This document shows, one piece after another, positions 29,122-36,888 of a stretch of 46,649 nucleotides of DNA. A program made the position numbers and the translations under genes. The number at the start of each line of letters is the position of its first letter. The first letter of the stretch is position 1. This DNA is from a virus, in IMG/VR virus record IMGVR_UViG_3300042988_001300, positions 1 to 46,649 of that record. The stretch is one strand, 5' to 3'. Under the pieces are notes generated by a model. It saw only the letters and a list, made by a program, of their open reading frames with translations, did no database searches and was not told the origin of the DNA.

Positions 29122-29499
29122 CTATGTACGCTCATTACAGCGAACAAGGTATGCTGCGACGCCCCCTCCTATGGGGAACGCCTCGACTTCCTCGACCCGA
29201 TAGGTCTTGGATAGCCAAGCAATCTTGTCGCCGATAGCGACTGTGGTAGTGTACGGCACTATGACCGTACCCTCACCAACTGTACTGTTCCCGAACATTT
29301 CCTTGAAGAATTGTAGGGTCGAGTTACTGAAAGGTATTCCCTTGACCGTTACCGGCGTACCGTATGACTCTGACGGAGGAGTGAACCCGCCGTCAGTCGA
29401 AGTACCCAGTGTTGCTGGAGTGATGGTAACATCAGTTCCAAGGTCGCTGTTGAACACCCTGTTTGTCAGGGTAATTCGGATTGCTTCCAGTCTGGTCAT
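29122..29499 (-). CDS. Head closure (stopper) protein candidate
   Basis: The protein has 125 residues and is mostly beta. GTPVTVKGIPFSNSTLQFFK, EGTVIVPYTTTVAIGDKIAW and a closing YRVEEVEAFPIGGGVAAYLV form the kind of small barrel seen in head-completion proteins, where a short helix and 'IGDKI' turn are common. It directly follows the connector protein gene. Assignment by synteny and fold impression. Confidence 0.6.
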   Translation of the reverse strand: MTRLEAIRITLTNRVFNSDLGTDVTITPATLGTSTDGGFTPPSESYGTPVTVKGIPFSNSTLQFFKEMFGNSTVGEGTVIVPYTTTVAIGDKIAWLSKTYRVEEVEAFPIGGGVAAYLVRCNERT

Positions 29500-29525
29500 A
29501 TCATCTCCAATTGGTGTCGGTTAGT

Positions 29526-30185
29526 TTAAATAGTGAAGTTTTTACCAACCGTCGTGCTGATGCGAGATGAGCGCAGGCTTCCGAGACGGTCAGATATAGA
29601 GTCGGTCATACCCTTGATTGCGTTGAGGGAGTACATGCCGGGGTCTTCTACGCGAATCGGACCAACCTGAACGCTACCACCCTGTGAGTTTGCAGAGTTG
29701 TTGATAATGCCCTTGATGGTATCAACTACAACAATATCCGCAGCAAGGCGCTTGATTCTGGATGGAACCTCCTCGGCGCCATACGTGTACGACACTCGAA
29801 GCTTCTTCTGTCCCCGAGGGATGGACGCTACTTGTCCGGTGGTGGTATCCGGCTTGAGCTCAATTGAGTCATAGTCCGTGTACACCTCATAGCCCGTGGA
29901 CGCTATAGTGTTCCAAGTAGAGCCATTATCGCCGGTATACTCAAGAGAGGTAACCGTAAGAAGACCGGGCTTTTTGACGACAACCATACCCTCTCCGTTA
30001 TAATCGTGGTATTCTTGGCTAACCGCAACCGACGGCATCCAGGTTCTGCCGGCAGTCTCGTCAATGAGACCTTGCGCGTCCTCGATAAGCTCCTGTATGT
30101 GGGCATCCGTTGGAGTGGTTGAGTAGTCAAACGTGGTTCGTAGGCGAGCCTCGATTTCTGGAACTGTAACGTAAACTGCTGTCAT
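29526..30185 (-). CDS. Head-tail connector (adaptor) protein
   Basis: The protein has 219 residues. The N-terminal helices (VTVPEIEARLRTTFDYSTTP, DAHIQELIEDAQGLIDETAG) are typical of gp6/gp15-like adaptors, which bind under the portal. The middle is a beta insertion (VVVKKPGLLTVTSLEYTGDN) and the C-terminal helix contains IKRLAADIVVVDTIKGIINN. A minus-strand TATA box (30211-30224) lies about 30 bases before the ATG. Confidence 0.65.
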   Translation of the reverse strand: MTAVYVTVPEIEARLRTTFDYSTTPTDAHIQELIEDAQGLIDETAGRTWMPSVAVSQEYHDYNGEGMVVVKKPGLLTVTSLEYTGDNGSTWNTIASTGYEVYTDYDSIELKPDTTTGQVASIPRGQKKLRVSYTYGAEEVPSRIKRLAADIVVVDTIKGIINNSANSQGGSVQVGPIRVEDPGMYSLNAIKGMTDSISDRLGSLRSSRISTTVGKNFTI

Positions 30186-30210
30186 TCGTATTCCTCAGAT
30201 TGGTGACTAT

Positions 30211-30224
30211 TGATTTATATACGG
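30211..30224 (-). promoter_or_regulatory. Possible internal TATA box for the connector and tail genes
   Basis: GTATATAAATCA on the minus strand, about 32 bases before the ATG at 30185. It may give extra transcription of the connector and tail genes. Confidence 0.45.
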
Positions 30225-30226
30225 GG

Positions 30227-30391
30227 TTACATGACCATCATTACTTGCGGCGTGTAGCCACTAGGTCCTGGAGGGGCTGGTGCTTCGCTGATTGGTCGTT
30301 GTCTTGAACCTATCAGTGGCTCGTCAAAACGCCAGTTAGTAAACACTGGTCCAGCACCACCAATGCGGCCTGGTCCGTTGACTCTGCTCAT
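30227..30391 (-). CDS. Small Pro/Gly-rich protein, 54 aa
   Basis: The ATG overlaps the stop of the preceding gene (ATGA). The peptide is rich in Gly and Pro (GPGRIGGAGP, APAPPGPSGYTP) with one folded-looking piece (FTNWRFDEPLIG). Probably a flexible virion peptide. It separates the paralogous virion genes from the connector genes. Confidence 0.55.
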   Translation of the reverse strand: MSRVNGPGRIGGAGPVFTNWRFDEPLIGSRQRPISEAPAPPGPSGYTPQVMMVM

Positions 30392-31233
30392 GAGTTAAGA
30401 ACCCCGACGATAGTAGGTATTGTCGCCGTAGCGTTAGTCGCTCCGAGAGTGACTATGCCGAGTACAGCAGTGGCTGTTCCGCTTGTTGCTACAGCGGGTT
30501 TAAGGTCTGCGTAACCAAGACCACCAGCTACCATGTCGGCGAGTCCTGCGCCAGCGAACACGGTAATGTCTGCTAGAAGCTCCAAGCCAAAGATTACTCC
30601 TGTGACTGATGTTCCTGCTGTGTCTACGTCTATCTGCACTACGTCTTGTACTCCGCTGTCGCCTGGGTTGAGGCGGAATATGTATCCACTCTGAACAGCA
30701 GCAGTCGCGGAAGGAAGCGTCATCGTAAGTGTCGATACGCTGTTGTTACCGTCTTGGTCAACGTAACCAGTACCACCAGCGTTAGTCTTCATACTAAATA
30801 CTGGTGCTGTTGTTGTACCCGCGTCGTTGATGTAGACGACTGGTATGAGGGTGATTGCTTTGCTCGACTCACCAAACTCTGTTCGCAAGAGAGGGAAGGT
30901 TGCTGCGTCGTGAGTGAACTGGTCACCCGTAGCTGACAGGTTGACTGTTCCTATGGTGTATATGTACGCCAGGAACACTTGAGCAACGTTGTTCCTCTGA
31001 AGAAGAGCTTCAGCAAGCATCATGGGACTACCGAGGCTTGGTGGGAGTGGAAACCCTACGCGAGTGTTCGGCAGGGTAGTCCCTATGCTGTTCATAGTTA
31101 TCTGCACGCTGTACTGACCACTAGTCGCTGTAGCCGCAGTGGTAGAACCTTGTCCTGGAGTAGTTGCAGGAATGAACACTCCCTTACCTTGAGCGAGTCT
31201 TTGTTGTATCTCTGCGATGGTTGCTACTGTCAT
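30388..31233 (-). CDS. Virion-like protein, paralogue family member 3
   Basis: The protein has 281 residues, is Thr/Ala/Gly-rich and beta-patterned. It carries YVDQDGNNSVSTLTMTLPSA, matching TYTDQDGN in the two paralogues at 31235 and 32241. All three share the order: N-terminal helix, Ala/Thr strands, a strand with a D-x-T start, the DQDGN turn, then GDSGVQDV or similar. It lies between the long fibre and the connectors. A decoration or fibre-base role is inferred; no known family recognised. Confidence 0.65.
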   Translation of the reverse strand: MTVATIAEIQQRLAQGKGVFIPATTPGQGSTTAATATSGQYSVQITMNSIGTTLPNTRVGFPLPPSLGSPMMLAEALLQRNNVAQVFLAYIYTIGTVNLSATGDQFTHDAATFPLLRTEFGESSKAITLIPVVYINDAGTTTAPVFSMKTNAGGTGYVDQDGNNSVSTLTMTLPSATAAVQSGYIFRLNPGDSGVQDVVQIDVDTAGTSVTGVIFGLELLADITVFAGAGLADMVAGGLGYADLKPAVATSGTATAVLGIVTLGATNATATIPTIVGVLNS

Positions 31234-31234
31234 T

Positions 31235-32005
31235 TTAGAATCCTGTCTCCGGAATCATGTATATACTGGCGTAAGCGAGCGTTGTGCTTGCAGGGCCGAA
31301 GCTATAGATTCCGAGTATGTCGCTCGCAACGAAAGGGAATAACGGGAGCTTGTTCACTAGCGGTTGAGCAACTAGGTTCGCTACACCGATGTTCGAGCCG
31401 TAAGCCACTGGGATGAAGCCGTATACTTTCAGTACTCCCGCTGTTCCTGCGCTCGTGCTGATGTTAGTTACTGCTCTCACTCCTGTGTCTCCGTTCGCTA
31501 GGTGCGGGTATATTAGGAACGTGCTTCCGAGGGCTGCGTTCGTTGGTAGAGTGACTGATGCTGTCTGTCCGGTGTTTCCGTCCTGGTCGGTGTAGGTTAT
31601 TGTGATTACTGGAGTAGTCGCTGTGAGTGCAGTAGTTATCTCTATTACTGTCATTAGGGACGCTGTTTGCACGCTCGTTCCAGCGATGGTTCTCGTCGGC
31701 ATTGTAGAGCCAGCAGCGAATACGTTACCCGATATGGTAAGCTGACCAAGTTCTAGCTTGTACCCGGCAACAGACGTTGAGAGCGTGTCGTCGCGCATAA
31801 GGTCGAACTTCGTGAGTATAGCGCTAGTCACGGGCGAAGTGAGTGCTGGTATTGTGAAGTTCATCAAGTTCATTCCAGTCTGTGCTCCACTGTTAGCTGT
31901 TGCCGCCGTAGGAGCTGTTCCGCCGTAAAGAACGAACGACCGGATGAGGGGACCGTACGTTGCTACTGCTTCTATCATTCCGTCGACGCTGTCGCTGTTA
32001 GCCAT
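31235..32005 (-). CDS. Virion-like protein, paralogue family member 2
   Basis: The protein has 256 residues. The central VITITYTDQDGNTGQTASVT is closely matched by SITITYTDQDGNASQTSTSQ in the 32241 gene. GDTGVRAVTNIS corresponds to GDYAVRDISAA there and GDSGVQDVVQID in the 30388 gene. Nearly no charged clusters, no transmembrane segment, and a beta-rich content fit a capsid-surface or fibre-associated protein. Gene spacing is one base or overlap, so the cluster is one translational unit. Confidence 0.65.
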   Translation of the reverse strand: MANSDSVDGMIEAVATYGPLIRSFVLYGGTAPTAATANSGAQTGMNLMNFTIPALTSPVTSAILTKFDLMRDDTLSTSVAGYKLELGQLTISGNVFAAGSTMPTRTIAGTSVQTASLMTVIEITTALTATTPVITITYTDQDGNTGQTASVTLPTNAALGSTFLIYPHLANGDTGVRAVTNISTSAGTAGVLKVYGFIPVAYGSNIGVANLVAQPLVNKLPLFPFVASDILGIYSFGPASTTLAYASIYMIPETGF

Positions 32006-32244
32006 TACTGTCTCACCTCGCTCTTCATTACTTCGTTCACTATGGTGACGAACTCCTTGCTGCCGTCAGTTCCTACAGGGTATGCCTCGAAGTTGTTGTT
32101 CTTACGGTCGAAGACTATAACGTATGGTGGTGTGGCGTTGATTACTTGGTTGAGTTCTTCCTTGCCCACTAGAGTGGTTATTCTTACTTCGTCTCCTTCT
32201 TGCGTTATAGTGAATTCTTGGTCGAACGATGTTCTTGTTATCAT
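32005..32244 (-). CDS. Small hypothetical protein in the paralogue cluster, 79 aa
   Basis: Not related to its neighbours. Strand-rich and charged (QEFTITQEGDEVRITTLVGK, PPYVIVFDRKNNNFEAYPVG), ending in a helix (FVTIVNEVMKSEVRQ). The stop shares one base with the next start, and the ATG overlaps the previous stop. Perhaps a chaperone or adaptor for the paralogues. Function unknown. Confidence 0.6.
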   Translation of the reverse strand: MITRTSFDQEFTITQEGDEVRITTLVGKEELNQVINATPPYVIVFDRKNNNFEAYPVGTDGSKEFVTIVNEVMKSEVRQ

Positions 32245-33017
32245 GAGTCACCTACCACGTTCAACACTCCTTGGATGACGTTGTTCGCGACTACTGTTGA
32301 TGCGTGTATAACGTACAACTGGTCGCTCGTACCTAGAGGGACTAGAGCGAAGCTGTTAGTTACTAGGTCAACGGTTTCCCCAGCACCAGCACCAGCAGAG
32401 TAAACCATTCCCACAGGGATTATACCCCAGAACTTGATGGTACCCGTTGGCGTGGTTCCTCCTGTTCTTGCGGCTGCGCTGATGTCTCTCACCGCGTAGT
32501 CGCCCGTAGCGAGCTGAAGGTTACCGATGCTTCCTATAGCTGCGCTTGCCGCGAGCGCTTGTGATGTACTCGTTTGTGAAGCGTTACCGTCCTGGTCTGT
32601 GTACGTTATCGTTATGCTTCCTGGTGTTGCGTTGAGTGCTACAGTTACTTCCATTATTACCGCGCCAGCCATTACGCGGTTCGTTCCTAGCTCGTCTACT
32701 GTTGGCATTGCGCTTCCGTCAGTGAATGTGTTAGTGCTTATGTTGAGGCTTCCAAGGTCTACTAGCTTCACGAGCCACATCGACGAGAGAGCGAGTGAAG
32801 TGCTTATCGTGAATCGCGTAGGTATGAAACAGCTCACTCCGGTTGGTAGGGAGCTAGGCATTGCTTTCGTTACCGCGAACTTCTGAAGGTTGAGTTGAGT
32901 AACAGTACCTAGGGCGGACGTGGTGGTTGCTGTTGACTCTCCCCAGATGGGTTGGTTCCTGCCGTATCCTGCCGCGTATCTTGCTAGTAGTCCTTCGTAT
33001 GTTGTTGAGCGAACCAT
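32241..33017 (-). CDS. Virion-like protein, paralogue family member 1
   Basis: The protein has 258 residues. The N-terminus YEGLLARYAAGYGRNQPIWG is distinct, then the shared plan begins: LNLQKFAVTKAMPSSLPTGV, the SITITYTDQDGNASQTS turn and GDYAVRDIS. It is closest to the 31235 gene. Triplication of one virion-like gene next to the long fibre suggests hetero-oligomers or variants for different positions on the particle. The ATG follows the fibre stop directly. Confidence 0.65.
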   Translation of the reverse strand: MVRSTTYEGLLARYAAGYGRNQPIWGESTATTTSALGTVTQLNLQKFAVTKAMPSSLPTGVSCFIPTRFTISTSLALSSMWLVKLVDLGSLNISTNTFTDGSAMPTVDELGTNRVMAGAVIMEVTVALNATPGSITITYTDQDGNASQTSTSQALAASAAIGSIGNLQLATGDYAVRDISAAARTGGTTPTGTIKFWGIIPVGMVYSAGAGAGETVDLVTNSFALVPLGTSDQLYVIHASTVVANNVIQGVLNVVGDS

Positions 33018-35774
33018 TTATGGTAACCTGAATGTGAGCGTTGTGCTCAAGCCTTGTGCTGGTGTTGTGTGTACTGCGTCTACGTCGATATAAATCTTGT
33101 CCCCAGTGGCTATGTCGTCGTTAGCGCTGTCGATAGTGATTCCTGTCGCTGCCGTTGTGCTGTCAGCTTCTCCAGAGTCAATGGTGAGTGCTACGGATAG
33201 CATGTCAGCGTTCGTTGTCTGTCGTCGACGGCGAATCATGAGAGTCGTAGTGCCTGTAGTGCCTGTGGTGTCTACTGCGGATACTGCGGCTACGAGATTC
33301 ATACCGTTCATGCTCGCAGGAACAACGAATGCAGTGGTACCGTTGCCGGTTGCTGTGTTCGTACCAGCAGGGAAGCTGCTTATGCACACGCTCTTCTCAC
33401 CGAAGACAGAGCCAGCGAGACCGTCAGGAGTGACAGCGCGAGTGGCGTCTGTCCCCGTGTTGGTTTCTGCAATCGTGGCGAGTTCAACGAGACCAACGTT
33501 CGTGTCTGAAGTGTTGCCTATGATGGTGCGTACTTCTGCTTGCGTGAGGTTCTCGTACGCTCCTGCCGCGTCATCCCATCCGAAGATGGCGTTAGCTCCT
33601 GCATCTGCGAGAGTGACTGTTCGTCCTTGGATGGACGTAAGGTTTGCTAGCGTATCGATGGCTGCTTCGATGGTCGCTTCGTTAAGGTCGGCGAGGTCGG
33701 TTGCAACGTACGCTGCTGTTCCGAGGCCGAGGATTGTGCGAGCGTCTGCTTGGCTTATGTTTTGGTAAGCGCTTGCGCTGTCATCCCATGCAAGGAACGC
33801 ATCCGCACCAGCGTCCGCCAACGTAATTGTACGACCTTGGATGCTCGTGAGGTTCGCCAGCGTGTCAATTGCGGCTTCGATGGTTGCTTCAGTAGTTGCA
33901 TCGAGCGCGTCGATGCCGGAGAGTGTGAGTGTTCCTGCCGAATCAGCGAGAACGGTGCCACCAGCAATTTGGAAGTTCTTTCCAGTGATGAGGTTGAGGT
34001 TTGTTCCGTCGTACGTGAAGTCAGAAGTTCCTTCGAGTGTTCCGTCTCCCGTCCACACAGCCATCTGGTTGTTTACTGGCGTGCCGACTTTGCTTACGTC
34101 TCCGCCACCTGCGATTGATGCCCAGGTGTTGTCTCCACGAAGATACGTTGATGCTGAAGGAGTGCCAGTTGCAGAGAGTTCAGTGAGACCGACAGTAGCC
34201 GCGTCAAGACTCCACACAGTACCAGAACCAGAAACAGTGATGTCTCCCTTGTCACCGTCAGTGAGAGCAGGGATTGCTTCAATCTTGTCATAGATGGCGT
34301 TCTTCGTAGGAACTTCAAGCGAGCCGTTCCAGCCGACGCCATACGCTTCGTCGGTGACTATGAGGTCTCCGTTGAGTGTGAGGATGTTTGCTGCGCTACG
34401 GTGAAGAGTTGTGTCGGTACCGAAAAGGAAGCCACCGCCGACTACGCCAGTAGTATCGGAGAGTTGGATTGCTGCGTTCGTCGATGCTCCGCTGGATAGA
34501 CCAACCACGATACCTATGTTCGCGTTAGAGCCGCGCGTTTGACCATCGATAAGGATACCATACTCATTTGTTATTGTGTTTCCAGCCGCCGATTGAGCAA
34601 CAAACATACCCACTGAGTTGGTAGCGGTTACTCCCGCGGCCGTTATCGGGCGCGAGTAAATTCCCCGAATGTTTGTCGCGGTAAAGGTGCTGGTTCCTGA
34701 CGGCCTGGAATATCCCTCGGCAGCAACGGCGTTGACCGTCTGTGCTTGAGTAGCTGCCGCAGATGTTGAACGATTAAGTGCACCGACCGCCTGTACGCCC
34801 TGAATTGTCGTAATGAGGCCGTCTTGTGTTGCGCCGTACGATGCACCCTCAATGCGGGCACCTTCCATTTGAGCAATAGTTATTCCGCTTGCGCCGTTTG
34901 GTGTGTTGCTCATGTTGAGCGAACGGAAGTCGTTTGAGGAGTTGCTTGCAGGAGTGATTGTTTGTGTGAAGTTCGTGAACGTCGTCGAACCAGATGCGGT
35001 CGCCGTGTGAGTTCCACGAATGTCAAGATATGTGGTACCTGTGGAAGAGCTTGGCGTGATAATCAAAGCCCCAGTCATTGTGTCGCCGGCCTTCTCAACC
35101 CAGATGTCACCAGCGCCACCAGCTACAACACCGATTGCCGTTCGTGCGTCAGCAGCAGTGAGATTAACGTAAGCGTTCGCGCTGTCATCCCAACCAAACA
35201 CAGCGTCAGCACCAGCGTCAGCAAGAGTTACTGTGCGGCCTTGGATGCTGGTTAAGTTGGCAAGAGTGTCTATGGCAGCTTCGATAGTTGCCTCGTTCAA
35301 GTCAGCTAGGTCAGTGTTAACTGTGGCTGCGCTGCCGAGGCCCAAGTTTGTGCGGGCTGTAGCGGCGTCACTTGCTCCCGTTCCTCCGTGAGTAACCGCG
35401 AGGTCTGTGGTCAGCGAAAGAGCGCCCGCAGTGAGAGTGTCGGTCGCGCTATTGTATGTAAGTCCAGCGTCTCCGCCGAACGCTCCTGCGTTGTTGAACT
35501 GTACTTGAGTGTCAGAACCACCAGGAGTACCTCCACCGCCGCTACCCGTAGTAGGAACCCACGCAGCGGAACCCGCGTTATACGAAAGAAACTGACCGTT
35601 TAAAACCCCAGTCGTGTCGACGTCTGTCAGGTCATTAAGTGCGGCAGTGAAAGCACCACCGTTGGTTATAGAAATACTATAGTCGTTAGAAGATGTGGTG
35701 ACGTTGACAGTAGTCGTGTCCTCAGTCACCGCTACCGTCGTACTCGTTTCCGTTACAGAAACAGTATGACTCAT
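33018..35774 (-). CDS. Long fibre protein with internal repeats (head or tail fibre)
   Basis: The protein has 918 residues. Thr/Val-rich strands fill residues 1-40. FTAALNDLTDVDTTGVLNGQ (42-61) is a motif common at the start of marine phage fibres. A GGGGTPGG hinge and a VTHGGTGASDAATARTNLGL fibre motif (128-147) follow. A 60-residue unit (DLADLNEATIEAAIDTLANL through ADARTAIG) occurs at about 155-215 and twice at about 620-750. AGDTMTGALIIT near 230 is the classic fibre repeat. The C-terminal domain is beta-rich. No catalytic site and no tail-tip neighbours are visible; it lies between capsid and connector genes, so a head fibre is possible. Confidence 0.75.
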   Translation of the reverse strand: MSHTVSVTETSTTVAVTEDTTTVNVTTSSNDYSISITNGGAFTAALNDLTDVDTTGVLNGQFLSYNAGSAAWVPTTGSGGGGTPGGSDTQVQFNNAGAFGGDAGLTYNSATDTLTAGALSLTTDLAVTHGGTGASDAATARTNLGLGSAATVNTDLADLNEATIEAAIDTLANLTSIQGRTVTLADAGADAVFGWDDSANAYVNLTAADARTAIGVVAGGAGDIWVEKAGDTMTGALIITPSSSTGTTYLDIRGTHTATASGSTTFTNFTQTITPASNSSNDFRSLNMSNTPNGASGITIAQMEGARIEGASYGATQDGLITTIQGVQAVGALNRSTSAAATQAQTVNAVAAEGYSRPSGTSTFTATNIRGIYSRPITAAGVTATNSVGMFVAQSAAGNTITNEYGILIDGQTRGSNANIGIVVGLSSGASTNAAIQLSDTTGVVGGGFLFGTDTTLHRSAANILTLNGDLIVTDEAYGVGWNGSLEVPTKNAIYDKIEAIPALTDGDKGDITVSGSGTVWSLDAATVGLTELSATGTPSASTYLRGDNTWASIAGGGDVSKVGTPVNNQMAVWTGDGTLEGTSDFTYDGTNLNLITGKNFQIAGGTVLADSAGTLTLSGIDALDATTEATIEAAIDTLANLTSIQGRTITLADAGADAFLAWDDSASAYQNISQADARTILGLGTAAYVATDLADLNEATIEAAIDTLANLTSIQGRTVTLADAGANAIFGWDDAAGAYENLTQAEVRTIIGNTSDTNVGLVELATIAETNTGTDATRAVTPDGLAGSVFGEKSVCISSFPAGTNTATGNGTTAFVVPASMNGMNLVAAVSAVDTTGTTGTTTLMIRRRRQTTNADMLSVALTIDSGEADSTTAATGITIDSANDDIATGDKIYIDVDAVHTTPAQGLSTTLTFRLP
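33515..33905 (-). repeat. Fibre-gene repeat units 2 and 3
   Basis: Two adjacent copies (about 33721-33905 and 33515-33703) of the unit encoding ATIEAAIDTLANLTSIQGRT and the following AGADA-WDD segment. The unit also occurs at 35130-35312. DNA similarity stays high in the centre of the unit, so intragenic recombination could change fibre length. Confidence 0.7.
35130..35312 (-). repeat. Fibre-gene repeat unit 1
   Basis: Encodes residues about 155-215 of the fibre. Its central 20 residues ATIEAAIDTLANLTSIQGRT are the same as in the two copies at 33515-33905, apart from T/I changes just after it. Confidence 0.7.
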
Positions 35775-36109
35775 CGAGACACCGTAGGGATAACCCTGAA
35801 CTTACCTCTGAGATAATAATTGACCGTGCCGCCAGGACTGGTAACCTTAAGGTCGTAGTCTCCAGACTCAAAGCCAATGGCTGCTGTCTCTGCTGCAGTA
35901 AGAGCGAGGTTGATGGCGGTGCCAGAAACCGTAATTCGGCTGTTGGCTGTAGTAAGCGTATAGAGCGTAGTTGAAGAGAGCGGAGTCTCCCTAACGTCCA
36001 TCTCTACGGTATAACCTGAGTGGTTAACCTCGGAGCCGTTGACAGTCGCACCGACAGTGGCGTTCCACGTCGCGCCTCGTTCTATAGTGAAGTTGTGTGA
36101 GCCAGCCAT
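35771..36109 (-). CDS. Small phage virion-associated protein, 112 aa
   Basis: The ATG at 36109 is preferred over an upstream in-frame start because a TATA box lies 24-32 bases before it. The pattern HNFTIERGATWNATVGATVN, GYTVEMDVRETP, INLALTAAETAAIGFESGDY, DYDLKVTSPGGTVNYYLRGKFRVIP is that of a widespread uncharacterised tailed-phage family (a 'GYT-x-R-x-QVR ... Y-DL ... G-F-V-P-VTR' beta sandwich). The companion 81-residue gene next to it often accompanies it. Probably fibre- or capsid-associated. Confidence 0.65.
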   Translation of the reverse strand: MAGSHNFTIERGATWNATVGATVNGSEVNHSGYTVEMDVRETPLSSTTLYTLTTANSRITVSGTAINLALTAAETAAIGFESGDYDLKVTSPGGTVNYYLRGKFRVIPTVSR

Positions 36110-36130
36110 GTGAAGTAGGAAAAAATTGAA

Positions 36131-36141
36131 AAAATATTTAG
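36131..36141 (-). promoter_or_regulatory. Possible internal late promoter
   Basis: CTAAATATTTT on the minus strand, about 25-30 bases before the ATG at 36109. It overlaps the end of the upstream gene. It would allow extra, leaderless transcription of the fibre module. Confidence 0.45.
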
Positions 36142-36383
36142 CCGTAGTTGATTGCGGTTCGGAACGACCAGTTAGCGATAAAGTCCGCGCTGGTTCCTGC
36201 CCACTCAAGAGTAGTAGCCGAGCCCGATACAGTCGAGCGGCTTATACGCCAAGCAGTTGCAGAAGTTGATGTGCCGATAGGAGCATAACCACGGTACGTG
36301 ACCGTAGCGCTAGCCACGTCCGTAATCGTTTTCATCGGAACTGTGTCCGTGAAGACAATATCTTGACCGAATATTGATGCCAT
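36138..36383 (-). CDS. Small phage virion-associated protein, 81 aa
   Basis: The sequence VASATVTYRGYAPIGTSTSA, AWRISRSTVSG, TTLEWAGTSADFIANWSFRT matches the pattern of a common short phage protein (YxGxAxPGTxTSxxxWxI-R ... ITWADG-xxF-xxWxxR). Its function is not established; it is usually encoded near capsid or fibre genes, as here. Confidence 0.62.
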   Translation of the reverse strand: MASIFGQDIVFTDTVPMKTITDVASATVTYRGYAPIGTSTSATAWRISRSTVSGSATTLEWAGTSADFIANWSFRTAINYG

Positions 36384-36429
36384 AGTTTGTTACCTTAAAT
36401 CGAAATGAAAAAGATAAAAAAGTTTAAGC

Positions 36430-36828
36430 TTACAGGTACTTGACCTTAACGCTAAAGCAAGCGTTAGCAAGAGTCGTGGGCGTTCCTGACGGGACGAGAG
36501 CGAGAGCATCACCTGCTACCAGGCTTGCGCTCGCTGCGTTCACAGAACCTGCGATAACGGTTGCCGTTGCACCGTTAAGCGCAACGCCGGAGAAGAGCAT
36601 GTTGTTGCCCGCACCAGCCGCCGTTACCGTAGTACCGCTTGCCACCTTACGCAACTGGATAGTTACGCCTGCCGTAGATGCCGTTTCGTAGCGGGTCTCA
36701 AAGCCCTCAACAATACACGGACGGTCTGCGATGAAAACGCAGCCGTAGTTCGTGCTCGTTGCGGGAAGAGTACCCGGAAGGAACGATTCAACTACAAACT
36801 TGGGGAAATCGAGTTTTCCGAGTGCCAT
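36430..36828 (-). CDS. Probable capsid decoration protein
   Basis: The protein has 132 residues and is nearly all beta: NYGCVFIADRPCIVEGFETR, GVTIQLRKVASGTTVTAAG, ATVIAGSVNAASASLVAGDA, and a final CFSVKVKYL. It follows the major capsid gene, the usual place for decoration proteins. Similar jelly-roll-like small proteins coat phage capsids. GAGGTAAC lies before its ATG, behind a strong hairpin in the 60-base gap. Confidence 0.58.
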   Translation of the reverse strand: MALGKLDFPKFVVESFLPGTLPATSTNYGCVFIADRPCIVEGFETRYETASTAGVTIQLRKVASGTTVTAAGAGNNMLFSGVALNGATATVIAGSVNAASASLVAGDALALVPSGTPTTLANACFSVKVKYL

Positions 36829-36849
36829 GTTGTTACCTCATGTGGGTGA

Positions 36850-36880
36850 TAGGAGGGGGGCATTACGCCTCCCCCCCTAA
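36850..36880 (-). terminator. GC-rich stem-loop after the major capsid gene
   Basis: On the minus strand TTAGGGGGGGAGGC and GCCCCCCTCCTA can pair around GTAAT, ten or more G-C pairs with one or two mismatches. No U-tract follows. It lies 9 bases after the capsid stop, so it may protect the capsid message 3' end or act as a partial terminator that sets capsid to fibre ratios. Confidence 0.5.
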
Positions 36881-36888
36881 TCACTCAC

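Noticed and set aside
33097-34293. Several plus-strand frames opposite the long fibre (up to 223 codons)
   Set aside because: They repeat exactly with the fibre repeat units and lack start signals. Antisense shadows of a biased coding sequence.
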